Positions 22,090 through 34,189 of a DNA stretch of 64,000 bases are shown piece by piece (the stretch's first letter is position 1; every line of letters begins with the position of its first letter). The notes beneath the pieces are model-generated. The model was given only the letters and a program-made list of their open reading frames with translations, made no database searches and was not told the DNA's origin. A program made the translations under genes and the position numbers. Source of the stretch: Saccharina japonica (lineage: Eukaryota > Sar > Phaeophyceae > Laminariales > Laminariaceae); the NCBI GenBank assembly GCA_008828725.1, contig MEHQ01004162.1, forward strand, positions 62,001 to 126,000, read 5' to 3'.

Positions 22090-25000
22090 TAAAATATCGA
22101 TGTCGACGCCACTATGCTCTCGCGGAAGCTATCGTGTCGGGGGGGGTACGAGTGCTGTCTCAATCTTAGTTCCCCTGTAATGATTAGGCTGAGTTTCTTG
22201 TGGGGCACTTTCTTATGAGAGGGCCGGTAGTGTACATACCGGACATCGCATACGTCAAGTAGTATGACGGGTCTTCCTCTCATCTGCTCTATGGAATCCC
22301 CCTGATAGGAGCTTCGACGATTGCACGAGAGGGCTTACAAAACGTGGTTTTCGAGTGTGTGATATATGTTTTTTTTTTAAATGGCAATAAAGACAACTCT
22401 ATTTTGCGGTTTTTATTATGGCATCACGCTGTTTATATATCTTAGATAGACATACTACCAAGAATCTCCGGTGGGGACGCCAAATATATATATATGGACC
22501 CTATCGGATTCAGTTTCCATTGCGGTTGCTCCGTGTTCATGGATGGCCGCAGCGTGAGAATACACTCGTGAAACACAAAGAAAACACAAGATCCTCACTT
22601 GCGAAAATTGAAGGCAAAGTTTATGTGACGATATGACCACAAAAGGTGGGAGTAGAAAACACAGCTAAGGTTATTCCTGGATCGATTGTCGGCTACAGCT
22701 GTTGCTCACCACCTGAATCATTACAATGTCAACTACAGTAGGTATCCGAGGTGACGTTAGTACTGCAATAGAGTCAGTCTAATCTAGTCGTCGCTTCATA
22801 AGACAGAGTTATCAGATATATATATATCTCACTATACATCATCCGTACGTAGTCAGTACCCATCTAGGAGTAGGGCCGTGATATGTTCGGTATCACGTTG
22901 TGATCTGGTACAGCAGCAGCAAGTAGCCACCGGTCTTATACTAGGGTGCACTCGTACACGTAGCGAGTAGTCTCTGCTGGCATACGTCGCTTCGGAACGG
23001 GAATTTTATGCTGGGCAGTTTGTAGTGCATCCTAAACTAAGTCCTGAGTCTTTGATGTACGGGGAATAAGTGTGTACTCTCAGGTAGAGGACTGTCGTGC
23101 TACTGTAGTTCATCTACGTAGGTCGATCCAGTCATTGGTCCAATGTCGGTTCACTTTGAAGAGTCCCGGGTATCTTTAGAAAATTCCGGGAAAGACGGAG
23201 CTCATGGATCGTCATGAGCTGATATGGGTTTTAGGTATATTGGTGTGGTCTAGAAACGAGTGCACACGCATCTCCCTGCAAGTTAACTCCTGCTCTGCTG
23301 GTTGTCCCCTCTGCCTGTTCAGCAAAACACACACTCAACTCAGCGTGGGGTTGCCATTACCTTATTCTGTTATGTCGTAGCTCGCATATAAGCCCACTCG
23401 ACAGCGACTCTCGTTAGCCTTTCACTGCAAACTGTGTCTTGATCGTTAATCCGCAAGGTGGTTTGTCAGGCGTACTGGTAAAAATAGAGCTGATAAACAC
23501 ACCAACTAGTACGTTATAATGAACTAGGGGTCGATCACGACCTGCAAGTATCAACCTAGGAAGAAAGATGGGTAGATTTGATATTTGCCGTATGGCTATT
23601 TGAAGCACGCTTGTCTTGCTTTAAATTTACGTTCGTAATTCTCCGTTAAACGCTGATTGGTGATCTTTTGCCGTATGCTGTTGGTCGATACTCGTGTGAA
23701 GCAACCAGACCTTGTGGGGCTCGTCTAATAGTGGGTCTGATCATAGAACATCGGTTGAATTGAGGACTGGCACAACGGTTAAAAGCAACCCCACGAACAC
23801 CGTAGACAAGATGCATTATCGTAGATTTCTAAGCGGCAACAGGTACCTACCCAGAGAAATGTGTACTGTAGTGCCCTGACAAACAAATAGGAGAAAACGA
23901 AATTCCCAGCATTTATCAGGCATAGATATTCTTCCCTACTGATTTAGAGGTAAGATATTGCTTCTTTTGACAGATGCTCACACTGCTGATTTAGTACCGC
24001 GAAATACACCGTTAAGGAAGGCTCGTAGCATCCAACGAGATGGAAGAACCTGCCTACCTTCACCGGAATACCTTCCCTGAATATCCTGAAAGGCCACCCT
24101 GAGGAACACAACTTCGAGCTTTGTTTTAAAGGTATCGTGTTCGCTGGGCAGATATCTTACATCTCAGTCCTGGGTAATCTGGTCAACAAAATGGCGTCTT
24201 ATTATATAGCTGTTTTTTCAGTATTGCAAAGGATCGGCTTGGCGGCCGGTTTTTCCCGACTCCGTGCTTTCAGTTGTGGGAGTATGTCTTGACTTGGAAT
24301 TCCCAGTCGGGGTGTTTCTGTAATGTAACTCTGGCCTATAATGACAAAAACATTTGGCGTTTATATCACCTTCCAAAAGGGTATTGTAGCACCGGCCAGG
24401 GTGGTATGCAAGAGCAGTGTAGACATGTATGGCTTGCGTTCAGAACACTCGCACACTATTAATACCAATGTTAATACATTGTTTCACCCCTTAATAACGG
24501 CTACCACCCACTCGTGCTCGCCGTACACATGCGTGTACTCGAGTCGTACGCACTCGTACTCGTACTCAAAATTGTACCGGTGTGAAGTATTTGGCATAAA
24601 CGTACGTGTTGCATAGGGGTTACCGTTCGTACGTTACATACATTCCTCGTACGTATCATGACTGGTTCCTTCGAGTTGTTGTTTTGGCCGTTCGGAACAA
24701 GCAGGCAGCTGCAGTCCATTTACAGCGAGCAGTAACTAGACAGGTGGTAGAAGTGGAGGGGAGTGAACTTTGAGAATGCTTTTTATATATATACACCTGA
24801 TGGTGTTCTTTCAGAGGTTACACAATTTTGGCCTCGAACAGCTCATATCATTCCATTGTGGGACCTTCCGGCACTCGAATCCAAACCCTTTTATGAACCC
24901 TTCGAGATCTCACAACAAAACATTAGCTCCAGGATGCCTCCTTGTCGCGGGCGTGGCCGGCGTGCATTCGTAACACTTTTTGACATCGCAGAGGCTACAG

Positions 25001-27800
25001 CGAGGGAAGGCGAAGGCTGGTGACCACAGGTTGGTTATTTTACTACAGCACTGCCCATAAAGCTAAAGCTGTATTTACTCTAATTCCAAGTGTTTTGGTT
25101 CCCACACCGTGAGTACAGTGTTTCCGGGGCTTAGGCAGTGTACACATCCTCGGGTTCGAATCACCCGATAATTAATCCTGCGCGATAGATCCCTGTGACC
25201 AGTCCCTGGCTTCTCGTACTTTCCCCTTCATTAATTCATGTATATGTACGTGGCGTAGTCAAGTCTCTTTACGCGTATCATAGCAATACCACTACCCACA
25301 GCAGTCTCGTGAACAACTACTAATATCAGTTTTGTTTCAGGTACTGTTGTACAGCAGCACCTCCACAAAACCAAACTACATCCCCGCCCGGCACTACATT
25401 GTAGTTTAAGCTGAACGCCCCGAATTGCAACCACGTTCTAAGTACACGCGTGTATGTCGAGTTTGTTTACTAGGCATCACCAGCGCTACTACCATCTTCT
25501 GGTCAGTCCTAAGCGTTGACATTTGTCTGTTCATACTTACACCTTTTGCGGCACCTCATATCTCTTAGTGTACCACACCATCACTTTGAACGACGATCGA
25601 CGCTACAAGTTACTTGAACAGCTACAGCAGCAGCGACAATATTCCTGGTTTTGAATGCAATTTGGAGTCTGGGTCGTGTTCGGTGGGGATTTAAACCTAG
25701 ATGTTTAGTAGAGCTAGTCTGCCGACCAAGTGGTTGCGCGTGTATACTAGAGCTATACAGCGGGCGGGAGAGGCGTTGTTTCATTACCACATTTGAACGT
25801 ATCTCACGTGTCTGTTCCGGTCATTTGTTTGCTTTACATAAGTTCGCTGTGCCCTGCGCCTTCACTCTGCAAATGCCTGGGGGTGTTCCACCTGCGTTGC
25901 ATTGCTCACGAAATATTGAAAATGCTCGACTTTGCAATCAATTCTGCTCCTGAAACCACCTCCATTGCCTCTTTTTCTCGTACTAGAGGCGTTGTGAGCC
26001 TGCCAAAGCCCTGGCTGCAATTCTCACCGCTTGTTCGACGCATGCGATGTGGGCCCCTTGGCGCACCACCGTGGGTATGGTGAGGCGACAGCAGTATTCG
26101 TGCCATCCTTGTAGGCTGTCCTCGTCGCGTTTCTTGAAAACGCCATTCCAGGCGATTATATGTGTGCTTCTTGCACTCTCTGCCCAAGCATTGCTTTTAT
26201 TTCTCAGTAGGAGCAGCAGCACGTATACATTTGTTCCCGATTCCCTCGATTATGTGTTTCAAGCTTATTTTTACGGTTATTGTTTTACAACATGACTCTA
26301 ATGGCACAGCGCATAATGTGATATGTTGCTCTCCCCATCGCTTTTTTCGCAGGAGACCCCGCAGTAGTTTCGCATTGGGTAGGCTAGCGTCTATGCTATA
26401 CACGGGTCGGCGTGAGTTCGATAATATGAACTATGTTTTTTTTGGGGTTTAGAGTATCGGCGCTAGCGATGGCAAGTGGGCGTTATGCTGTACGTACATG
26501 TTTTTTGTTGTTTTGGGAGTGCCCTACCCAGGCCAAGCTTGGCAGCTGTAGCTAGGACCCCCAACCCATCGTTTGAGAATTGACATATGTTCCTGTGTAG
26601 TACCTTACAGGATAAGCCCAGGATGTTTTCGTACTTTCCATTGCGGACAACCCGAGCCGTGAAAAACACCTACTCAGGTGGCACAATTGCTCGGACCGTA
26701 TGGTTTTTAGCCTCTCCAGTCAAAGTGCACTGAATGTAATATAATCTAGGAAGACAGTGCACCGGCCAAACACGGATACAACCGCACCAATACCTTATGG
26801 TGGAGCAAGGTATGCTTTGCGGCCGCTCAAGACCTCAGTGGGGGGCACGGTGTTGCAACGCTGTAATTGGAGGCTCTGTCTATGTGATAAGAGACGTGGA
26901 GGTTGCCACGTTGCTTTGGAGAACACTCGTAGTGATATAGAATGTACCAGTATGTTGTGAAAACGAGGGCTTGTGTGGCCAAAATGTGGAAACCTTAAAG
27001 GGCGACCTAGATGAGCATCACCACTATGACGTTATCATCTCGAGAAAGGGACACATCCTACGGGTAGATGTACTTCATTGGCTGTGGTAAGGGGGGCGGC
27101 TTTCTGTCCTACGGCCATATTCCCTGATGCTCAGTTGAAAGCTAGAGGACTTACAACCGTCCCGATAGAGGTAAGTTGATCATACCATATAACGAACGCC
27201 AAGTGATTCAGTATACTAAAGTCGTACGCTCGCCGCAGATTTCATTTATCCGATATGCGAAAAGAAGATATCCCACATATTCGTGCACAGTAACTCTTTA
27301 TCACCCAGGTATTTATGGACCTCAACGTCTAGACTATAACTCAGCGCACGACGCAAGAACTGATCAGGGGCTGATACGGACCAGAAACCGCTAAAACCTG
27401 ATCCAGGCGTTGTTGTTGTATATCATACCAGGTATTTGTTTATGTGAGCAATGCAACACGCGTGGCTCTTTCCAGCGGTATAAGGCTGGACTTACCCTGA
27501 AAGAGCCATACATTCGCGTCCCTCACCTTGCTCATAGTATATGCTGGGTTCGAGGTACAGTTGGATTGACGACTGTGATTCACGCACAACGCAAACCTGG
27601 TGCGCGGACTGCGTATTGCAGACTGCACGCGACCTTGCTTTAGATGTGGCGTGTGAGGTAGACAGAGTGTTCCGAAACGTTGTACGCGCCTTACCACGCA
27701 ATGGTTGACCTTGGCCTAGTCTACGAAGTAGGAGTACCACACACTACTGGACCCGACCCTTGGGATCTGGACGCGAGGGTGCTGCAGTTGTAGGTGTTGT
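22090..27800. other. 5.7-kb stretch with no recognisable gene
   Basis: No open frame over 100 codons, no microsatellite of note and no internal duplication was recognised. An 86-codon frame at 24,763-25,023 (MNFENAFYIYTPDGVLSE...) has a protein-like composition but no family match that I know. A TCGGGTTCGAATCACCCGA element at about 25,152 looks like a tRNA T-arm, but no acceptor or D-arm pairs with it. Confidence 0.5.
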
Positions 27801-27809
27801 GGTCACTTG

Positions 27810-27990
27810 AGGAGCTCCATATCTCACCCGAAAACCGATTTTGCCAAGAAACCAAAAGTGCTACCCGACCAACAATTCCATTAGCTAGCTATGCTATGGA
27901 AAAATTGGCAACACAAGAAAGAAATGATGAAAGTCCGACGAATTTGTGTTAAGGAGCCCGATCATTCAGAAACAAAATCAGCCACCGCCA
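27810..27990 (+). repeat. Dispersed repeat R8, copy a
   Basis: Matches 55,065-55,245 in the same orientation, including CATATCTCACC, AAGTGCT(A/G)CC and GTTAAGGAGCCCGATC(A/G)TTC. It lies about 0.6 kb upstream of the first EsV-1-7 gene, but its second copy has the opposite orientation relative to the second gene. It is therefore probably independent of the genes. Confidence 0.7.
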
Positions 27991-28519
27991 GCGCCCCCCC
28001 AGCGTTTCGGCAATGAACAGTACGGTATGTAGCGCTCAAACATGGCAGCACCGCAACAAGCTTCCGCGGTGCTCTGTGGATGCGCTTTAACCCTATGTGG
28101 TGATAGCGATGAGTCTCAACCACGCTGCTTCTCCTTGGAAATTATACTATTTTTTAGTATTATCTTGTATTGACAGACGGCAATTGCGCACACTGCACAT
28201 ACAATCTATGCAACACCCCCATCAACCCAATTAGTGATCACAAAATCAACCTCTGCGTTGCTGAACAACAAGGGCGATTAGTACGTTCGTTCGACGGTTC
28301 GTCATGGGCAAACGCAAACCACTACGGCAGAACACAATAGCTCGAGCCCTCGACATAGTATATCGATCAAGCCCGTGACAGCTCATATTAAATACGAAAT
28401 GTTTGAGAGAGTGTCAATGCGGCCATCAACTACGAGGCCGTCAAAAACTCGCAATGTTTTCACCGATGACTCCAGTAAAGAGAAGTGCGATAGCTCAGCT
28501 ACAAGACCCCTTGTTGTTG

Positions 28520-28574
28520 TCACGTGCCTTGTTGCTTTCCCCTAGGTATTTCACCGCCGCAGTATCCGGCAACC
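28520..28574 (+). promoter_or_regulatory. Probable 3' splice site and short 5' UTR of EsV-1-7 gene A
   Basis: A pyrimidine-rich run ends in AG at 28,544-28,545, followed by 29 nt up to the ATG. The paralogue has the same arrangement: an AG, exactly 29 nt, and the conserved words TTCACCGCC and GGCAA. CACGTG at 28,520-28,525 lies just upstream. I infer an intron in the 5' UTR or a short upstream coding exon. The matching donor was not identified. Confidence 0.5.
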
Positions 28575-29819
28575 ATGGTGCGTTGCCGACGTGCTTCCTG
28601 CACACGGTACGCCAACTTCAATGTCGAAGGCAGCAAGACGGCAGCTTACTGCAAACAGCATTCTAACGACGGTATGGTGAACGTCCGCAGAAGGCGGTGC
28701 TCACATGACGTCTGTACTAGGGTGCCGACACACAATGTCGAGGGAAGCAAGACGCCTGCGTATTGCAAGAACCATTCTCAAGACGGCATGGTGGACGTCG
28801 TCAGCAAGCTTTGTTTACATGATTCCTGCAAAAGACGGGCTAGCTTTAACGTCGAGGTAAGCAAGACGGCTGCGTACTGCAAGGAACATGCTGATGAGGG
28901 CATGGTGGTCGTCCTCAAAAGGCGTTGCTCAGATGACTCCTGCACTACAAACCCGAGTTTCAACGTCGAGGGTAGCAAGACGGCGGCGTACTGCAAGCAA
29001 CACGCCCAGGACGGCATGGTCCTTGTCTTTGGAAGGCGTTGCGCACATGACTCCTGCAAGACGCAGCCAAGATTTAACATGGAGGGCAGCAAGATGGCGG
29101 CGTACTGCAAGCAACACGCCCAGGACGGCATGGTCCCTGTCTTTGGAAGGCGTTGCGCACATGACTCCTGCAAGACGCAGCCAAGATTTAACATGGAGGG
29201 CAGCAAGATGGCGGCGTACTGCAGGGATCATGCGGAGGACGGGATGGTAAACGTTATCACTAGGCGTTGCCTTCAAAACTCTTGCAAGAAGCGACCAAGC
29301 TTTAACATCAAGGGCAGCAAGGTGGCTGCATACTGCAAGAGACATGCTGAGGACAGCATGGTAGACGTTTGCACCAGGCGCTGCTTGCATGACTCCTGCA
29401 ATGTGATGCCAAGTTTCAATGCCCGAGGCAGCAACAGGGCTGCATACTGCAAAATACATGCTGAGGACGGCATGGTTCATATCGGCAGGAGCCGCTGTTC
29501 ACAAGACGCTTGCACTATTGTACCGAGGTGGGGTGTACTGACCGATGGTGTGGCCACTGTATGCGCCAGTCACAAAAGCGATATTATGGGCTTCAAAGCG
29601 GTCAATTTTAATGCCACATGTCGAGTGGATGGTTGTGCGAAACTGGCGCGGTGGGGACCCGAGGGGAAGCAGCCCACTCACTGCCCTGATCACGGCACTC
29701 TTCAGGACGGACTCGTCTGCACTATTAAGACGACTCGCAGCAAGAGAGACTTCCGTAGCGCATCCTACGGTGCCGTCAGGGGCCCCTCATTCCGCGTGAA
29801 AACTGAGTGTGTGTTTTAA
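28575..29819 (+). CDS. EsV-1-7 repeat cysteine-rich protein, paralogue A (414 aa)
   Basis: The protein is almost entirely tandem 38-residue units of the form C-x4-C-x16-C-x2-H-x12, the EsV-1-7 signature known from the brown-algal IMM protein family, other stramenopiles and phaeoviruses. First cysteines fall at about residues 4, 42, 80, 118, 156, 194, 232, 270, 308 and 349, giving ten units. Units 1-8 share F/HN(V/M/I)EGSK..AYC, unit 9 is diverged and unit 10 has 15 rather than 16 residues between its cysteines. Units 5 and 6 are almost identical in DNA. A basic tail of about 40 residues ending KTECVF is shared with the paralogue at 53.4 kb. The spaced Cys/His suggests metal binding; the biochemical role of the family is not established, though IMM affects early development in Ectocarpus. 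I chose the ATG at 28,575 because it sits in ACCATGG and because homology with the paralogue begins there. An upstream in-frame ATG at 28,524 falls in the presumed intron. Confidence 0.88.
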   Translation: MVRCRRASCTRYANFNVEGSKTAAYCKQHSNDGMVNVRRRRCSHDVCTRVPTHNVEGSKTPAYCKNHSQDGMVDVVSKLCLHDSCKRRASFNVEVSKTAAYCKEHADEGMVVVLKRRCSDDSCTTNPSFNVEGSKTAAYCKQHAQDGMVLVFGRRCAHDSCKTQPRFNMEGSKMAAYCKQHAQDGMVPVFGRRCAHDSCKTQPRFNMEGSKMAAYCRDHAEDGMVNVITRRCLQNSCKKRPSFNIKGSKVAAYCKRHAEDSMVDVCTRRCLHDSCNVMPSFNARGSNRAAYCKIHAEDGMVHIGRSRCSQDACTIVPRWGVLTDGVATVCASHKSDIMGFKAVNFNATCRVDGCAKLARWGPEGKQPTHCPDHGTLQDGLVCTIKTTRSKRDFRSASYGAVRGPSFRVKTECVF

Positions 29820-30741
29820 AGCGTATGATCGTGAACTGGAACAATATCAGGGGCGGTCCAGGTATCTCTGTTGGTGGCTCGCGATGGCGAGTCCGCAACT
29901 CAACAGTCAATCCACAGCAGCATACCGTAGTAGTCGGCAACAAACGAATCGATTATTGAGGCCGGCCTTGACGTTTGCCCCAAGTATGCTTGTCGTTGTG
30001 GGGAGCAGCTCGTTACCACACTGTTTGGATCATGACGAACATATGATTGGGCGTCAATTTCGTGAATGATGTGCTGGACAAAGTAGCAGATGGTTGCACT
30101 GAACGTTCCGTGGAAGATGACTGAACGCGTGGCACGACAGGGTTAACACGGTTTGGCCAAAATAGGTTGTGTTGAAGGGGCTCCTCAGTTTAAGGTATAC
30201 CCAGCATCATCTTGTGTTTTCAATGAGTTCGTTGTGCATCAGCAGACCAGTGGCTGTTCATCGGATTGGCGGCGTTTTTGTTTGTCAAAACCAGTGTGTT
30301 TGATGACGTGAGGATTTGTTCGGGCAAGGAGCCTCGCGCCGAAAACAGGTGCAAAACTCTACCGCCGTAACATGCGTGTTTCATACATATCTAGTGAAGG
30401 TGGTGTTCAACAGATCGGCTGGGACGGCGGTCATTAAGCAGATGCTTGTTGCATTTACTCGCAGCGTAGTGCCTAATACTGTAAATGCCACGTCCGTCGA
30501 CCTACGGAGGCCAAGGCAGATATGTTGTTACCTCGACCGACCAACAAGACGTATTTGGGAAAGTCTTTTAATGGGTCCCAGAAGTTCGCGAGAGGATATG
30601 CCACACTCAGTACTTCTGCTCGCACTGCATACTATAATTCTGGTTTACATCTTCGCCTCTCATCGAGGAAAATCCTTAGTATATCGGTCCGTCCGTCCGT
30701 CTGTCTGTATGTCCCATGAAGTCATATATATATATACAAGG
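29820..30741. other. Intergenic stretch downstream of EsV-1-7 gene A
   Basis: The first about 90 bp resemble the downstream flank of the paralogue (GGTGGCT..CGAT.GCGAG), so the gene duplication included some 3' flank. A 150-codon plus-strand frame at 30,316-30,768 shows no recognisable domain. At 30,690-30,712 is a short CCGT/CTGT run. Confidence 0.45.
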
Positions 30742-30825
30742 TTCCCCTTCGGGATGTTGGTCACTTGAAATCTCGGGGGTGTCGCAAGGTGAAAATAGAT
30801 CGCACATGCTTCATAGTTTAATTTT
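30742..30825 (-). repeat. Segmental duplication, copy b (part R5, outer piece)
   Basis: Matches the complement of about 13,232-13,325, including TTCCCCTTCGGGATGTTGGT and GATCGCACATGCTTCATAG. It ends with TTTAATTTT (30,817-30,825), the left target duplication of the foldback element. Confidence 0.75.
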
Positions 30826-33800
30826 AGGGAGTGATAAATGTGCCCCCGGGGGCACATCTCTTAACGACGCCCCCGGGGGCCCTTTTAGCTTATTGCGCCC
30901 CCGGAATTGGGACTGATTACAAAGCACATCACCACGAGCGATTACGACGACCGTAGAGCAGCAGACCTGTGTGGGAATTGTCTACTGCATGTGCTGCTAC
31001 GGTGTGTGCTGTAGTTCCGCCGGTCATCGCGTTTCGCGCAATATACAGACGGCTTCGTGTTGTCGATACCCAGGATATTTCCAGGCATTGGTTCAGGGTG
31101 CAACATCAAGCTAAAAGTGCCTCTACATGATGCACGCGCCACGAGCGATGACGACGGCCGTAGGGCATTGTCTACGGCATGTGCTGCTGTGATGTATGCA
31201 GTAATGCCGCCAGGTATCGCTTCTCGCTCGATATACAGACGTGTTTGTTTGTGTTCTCTTATTCCCAGGCTATTTTTGGGGGCACATCAAGCGAAAAGTG
31301 CCTCCGCAAGCAGCCTACAGTACAGACATGAAGCACGCTACTACGACCGAGTTCAACGATCGTAGGGCACCAGACTTCTCTGGAACCTGTCTACGGTATG
31401 TGCTGCTGAGGCCTGTGCACGAGTTCCGCCGGCCATCGCTTCTCGCTCGATATACATACGTGTTCGTGAGCTCGATACTAAGGATATTCTCCAGGCCATT
31501 TTTGGGGGCGCACCACGCTAAAGGTGCCTTCGGAAATAGGCTGCATGAAGCAAGCCACCACGAGCGATAACGACGATCGTACGGCACCAGACCTGTCTAG
31601 GAATTGCCTAGAGTATTTTCTGCTGCGGTGTGTACAGTAGTTCCGCCTGTCGCAGCTTCTCGCTCGACGTACGTATGGGTTCGTGTTCTCGATGCTGAGG
31701 ATCTCTCCAGGCCTTTTTCGGGGGAGCATCAAGCTAAAGGTGCCTCCGGAAATAGGTTGCATGAAGCACGCCACCACGAGTGATGACGACGACCGTACGG
31801 CACCAGACGTTTTTGGGGGTTGTCGTCACGGCATGTGCTAATGTGGTGTATGCAGTAGTTTCGCCGGTCATTGCGTCCCGCCCGATATCCATACCAGGTA
31901 TATGTTTGCTCTAGAGTACTTTCTATGGTTATTCCTGCGTTGAACACTCGTAGACGATAATCTGCTGACGGAAGATGTTAGAGTCTACCGAAGTATATAG
32001 GTGGCAAGTCCTATACTTAAATAAGACGGGAACGCAGTAACTAACTGTTTGATGTACAATTCAGAGTTCAAAGGGGGGCGAACTTACCCAGATAGGTATA
32101 TGCGAAATAAATAATATTCCCGTGCGGAATGGTGCATACTTCATAGACTCGTACTCGAATGGACATGGAAGGAAGCGGAACATTGAAATACGTTTCGAGA
32201 CCACCAACTACTATTAATAGCACAGGTATACGAGTACGCGAATTGAATAATGGGTCTTAAATAAAATGTCAAATATATTCCCGAACGGAATGGCACCAAC
32301 TTTACAAATCTTACAACATCAGCAGGCATGTATGTATGCACGAATTCAATGCCCATTAAATAGGGTTGCCAGTCAAATGGATTCGTGCTGAATGTCACTT
32401 AGTTTACACGCATACACGAACTCCAATGCAAATAAACGGAACACCAAAATAGATGTCTGGCGTCATTACGACCAATGATCAAGGTTGACAGAACAAGTAT
32501 GCGAGTATGCGAATTAATCACATTTCCAAGGGCAACTTAGAGTTGCTTCCGTCCTACCTACTTTATGTCGTAGAGTTGGCCTTATAGGTATATCAAACGC
32601 CAATGAAAATGGATGGACAAAGAACACCCAAATAATACATGTATGTATTTACCAGAATTCCACAACCCATCTGCTACACACACCACAACAGCAGGTGCCA
32701 TAGACAATCCTCACACGGGCCCACTACGTACTACAGCACTGCAGTACTGATCGTATCAATATATATAGGTATAATAGAGGACATATGATAGTAGTTCCCA
32801 TCGTAGTTTGGTAGTCCCTTGGTATAGTTTTACTACTGCTGTAGTCTGTTTTCGGAGATATCCTGAATATCGAGAACATCACGAACCCGTCTGTATATCG
32901 AGCGAGAAGCTACGACCGGCGGAACTACTGCACATGCTGCATCAGTACATGCCGTAGACAATATCCAGACAAGTGTGGTGTCCTACGGTTGACGTGATCT
33001 CTTGTGGTGGCGTGCTTCATGCAATCCGTTTCCGGAGGCATTTTTAGCTTGATGTGCCCCCAAAAAACATCGTAAGTATCGGGAACACGAACCCGTCTGT
33101 ATATCGCGCGAGAAGCTGCGATAGGCGGAACTACTGTACACACCGCAGCAGCAAATACTCTAGGCAATTCCTAGACAGGTCTGGTGCCGTACGATCGACG
33201 TGGTCGCTCGTGGTGGCTTGCTTCATGCAGCCTATTTCCGAAGGCACCTTTAGCGTGGTGCGCCCCCAAAAATGGCCTGGAGAATATCCTTGGTATCGAG
33301 CTCACGAACACGTATGTAAATCGAGCGAGAAGCGATGGCCGGCGGAACTCGTGCACAGGCCTCAGCAGCACATACCGTAGACAAGTTCCAGAGAAGTCTG
33401 GTGCCCTACGATCGTTGTACTCGGTCGCAGTAGCGTGCTTCATATCTGTACTGTAGTCTGCTTGCGGAGGCACTTTTCGCTTGATGTGCCCCCAAAAATA
33501 GCCTGGGAATAAGAGAACACAAACAAACACGTCTGTATATCGAGCGAGAAGCGATACCTGGCGGCATTACTGCATACATCACAGCAGCACATGCCGTAGA
33601 CAATGCCCTACGGCCATCGTCATCGCTCGTGGCGCGTGCATCATGTAGAGGCACTTTTAGCTTGATGCTGCACCCTGAACCAATGCCTGGAAATATCCTG
33701 AGTATCGACAACACGAAGCCGTCTGCATATTGCGCGAAACGCGATGACCGGCGGAACTACAGCACACACCGCAGCAGCACATGCAGTAGACAATTCCCAG

Positions 33801-33949
33801 ACAGGTCTGCTTCTCTACGGTCGGTCGTCGTAGTCGCTCGTGGTGATGTGCTTTGTAATCAGTCCCAATTTCGGGGGCGCAACAAGCAAAAAGGGCCCCC
33901 GGGGGCGTCGTTAAGAGATGTGCCCCCGGGGGCACATTTATCACTCCCC
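30826..33949. mobile_element. 3.1-kb foldback / Mutator-like element with long repetitive inverted arms
   Basis: Two inverted arms of about 1.07 kb (30,826-31,900 and about 32,870-33,949) flank about 1 kb of unique AT-richer DNA. Termini read GGGAGTGATAAATGTGCCCC and its complement. Close behind are two copies of the palindrome GCCCCCGGGGGC. Each arm holds five diverged units of about 200-220 bp marked by TCGCTCGATATACAGAC (left arm near 31,041, 31,217, 31,434, 31,651 and 31,869). TTTAATTTT occurs directly on both sides (30,817-30,825 and 33,950-33,958), a 9-bp target duplication. The paralogous segment at 13.2 kb is uninterrupted at this point. Nine-bp duplications and long subrepeated inverted arms fit foldback elements and Mutator-like elements. 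No transposase is present, and the frames in the arms are by-products of the repeat. Confidence 0.82.
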
Positions 33950-34180
33950 TTTAATTTTTGGAGCAAACCTGTGGCATAGACTGTAAAAGTAGTAGCGACG
34001 GCCATTCCTAACGAAACAACTGTCACGAGATGATATCGTACCTGAGGTACAGTGGGCTTGGGCTCCCGGTGTTAATAAACTTCAGGTTGGTGTCCAGGCT
34101 CAACGACTTGTTTTGTTTCTGAAGTCGATCTTACTATTTTTTGTAGGATTTAAAGTCGATCTCACAGTGGTACTGCAGTT
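33950..34180 (-). repeat. Segmental duplication, copy b (part R5, inner piece)
   Basis: Starts with the right 9-bp target duplication and continues as the complement of about 13,003-13,240, including GTCACGAGATGATATCGTA and CCAGGCTCAACGACTT. Together with 30,742-30,825 it reconstitutes the interrupted segment. Confidence 0.75.
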
Positions 34181-34189
34181 ATCACGGCT

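Noticed and set aside
25100..25170. T-arm-like TCGGGTTCGAATCACCCGA
   Set aside because: The stem pairs only with a shifted loop, and there is no D-arm, anticodon arm or acceptor partner at the right distance.
28575..29819. Integrated phaeovirus region around the EsV-1-7 genes
   Set aside because: No other viral genes (capsid, polymerase, integrase of phage type) are visible nearby, and the probable 5' intron and transposon-rich context fit a nuclear host gene.
33171..33530. Minus-strand frames of 90-119 codons repeated in the 31-34 kb palindrome
   Set aside because: They recur with the 210-bp subrepeats in both arms and run in different phases, so they are by-products of the repeat.
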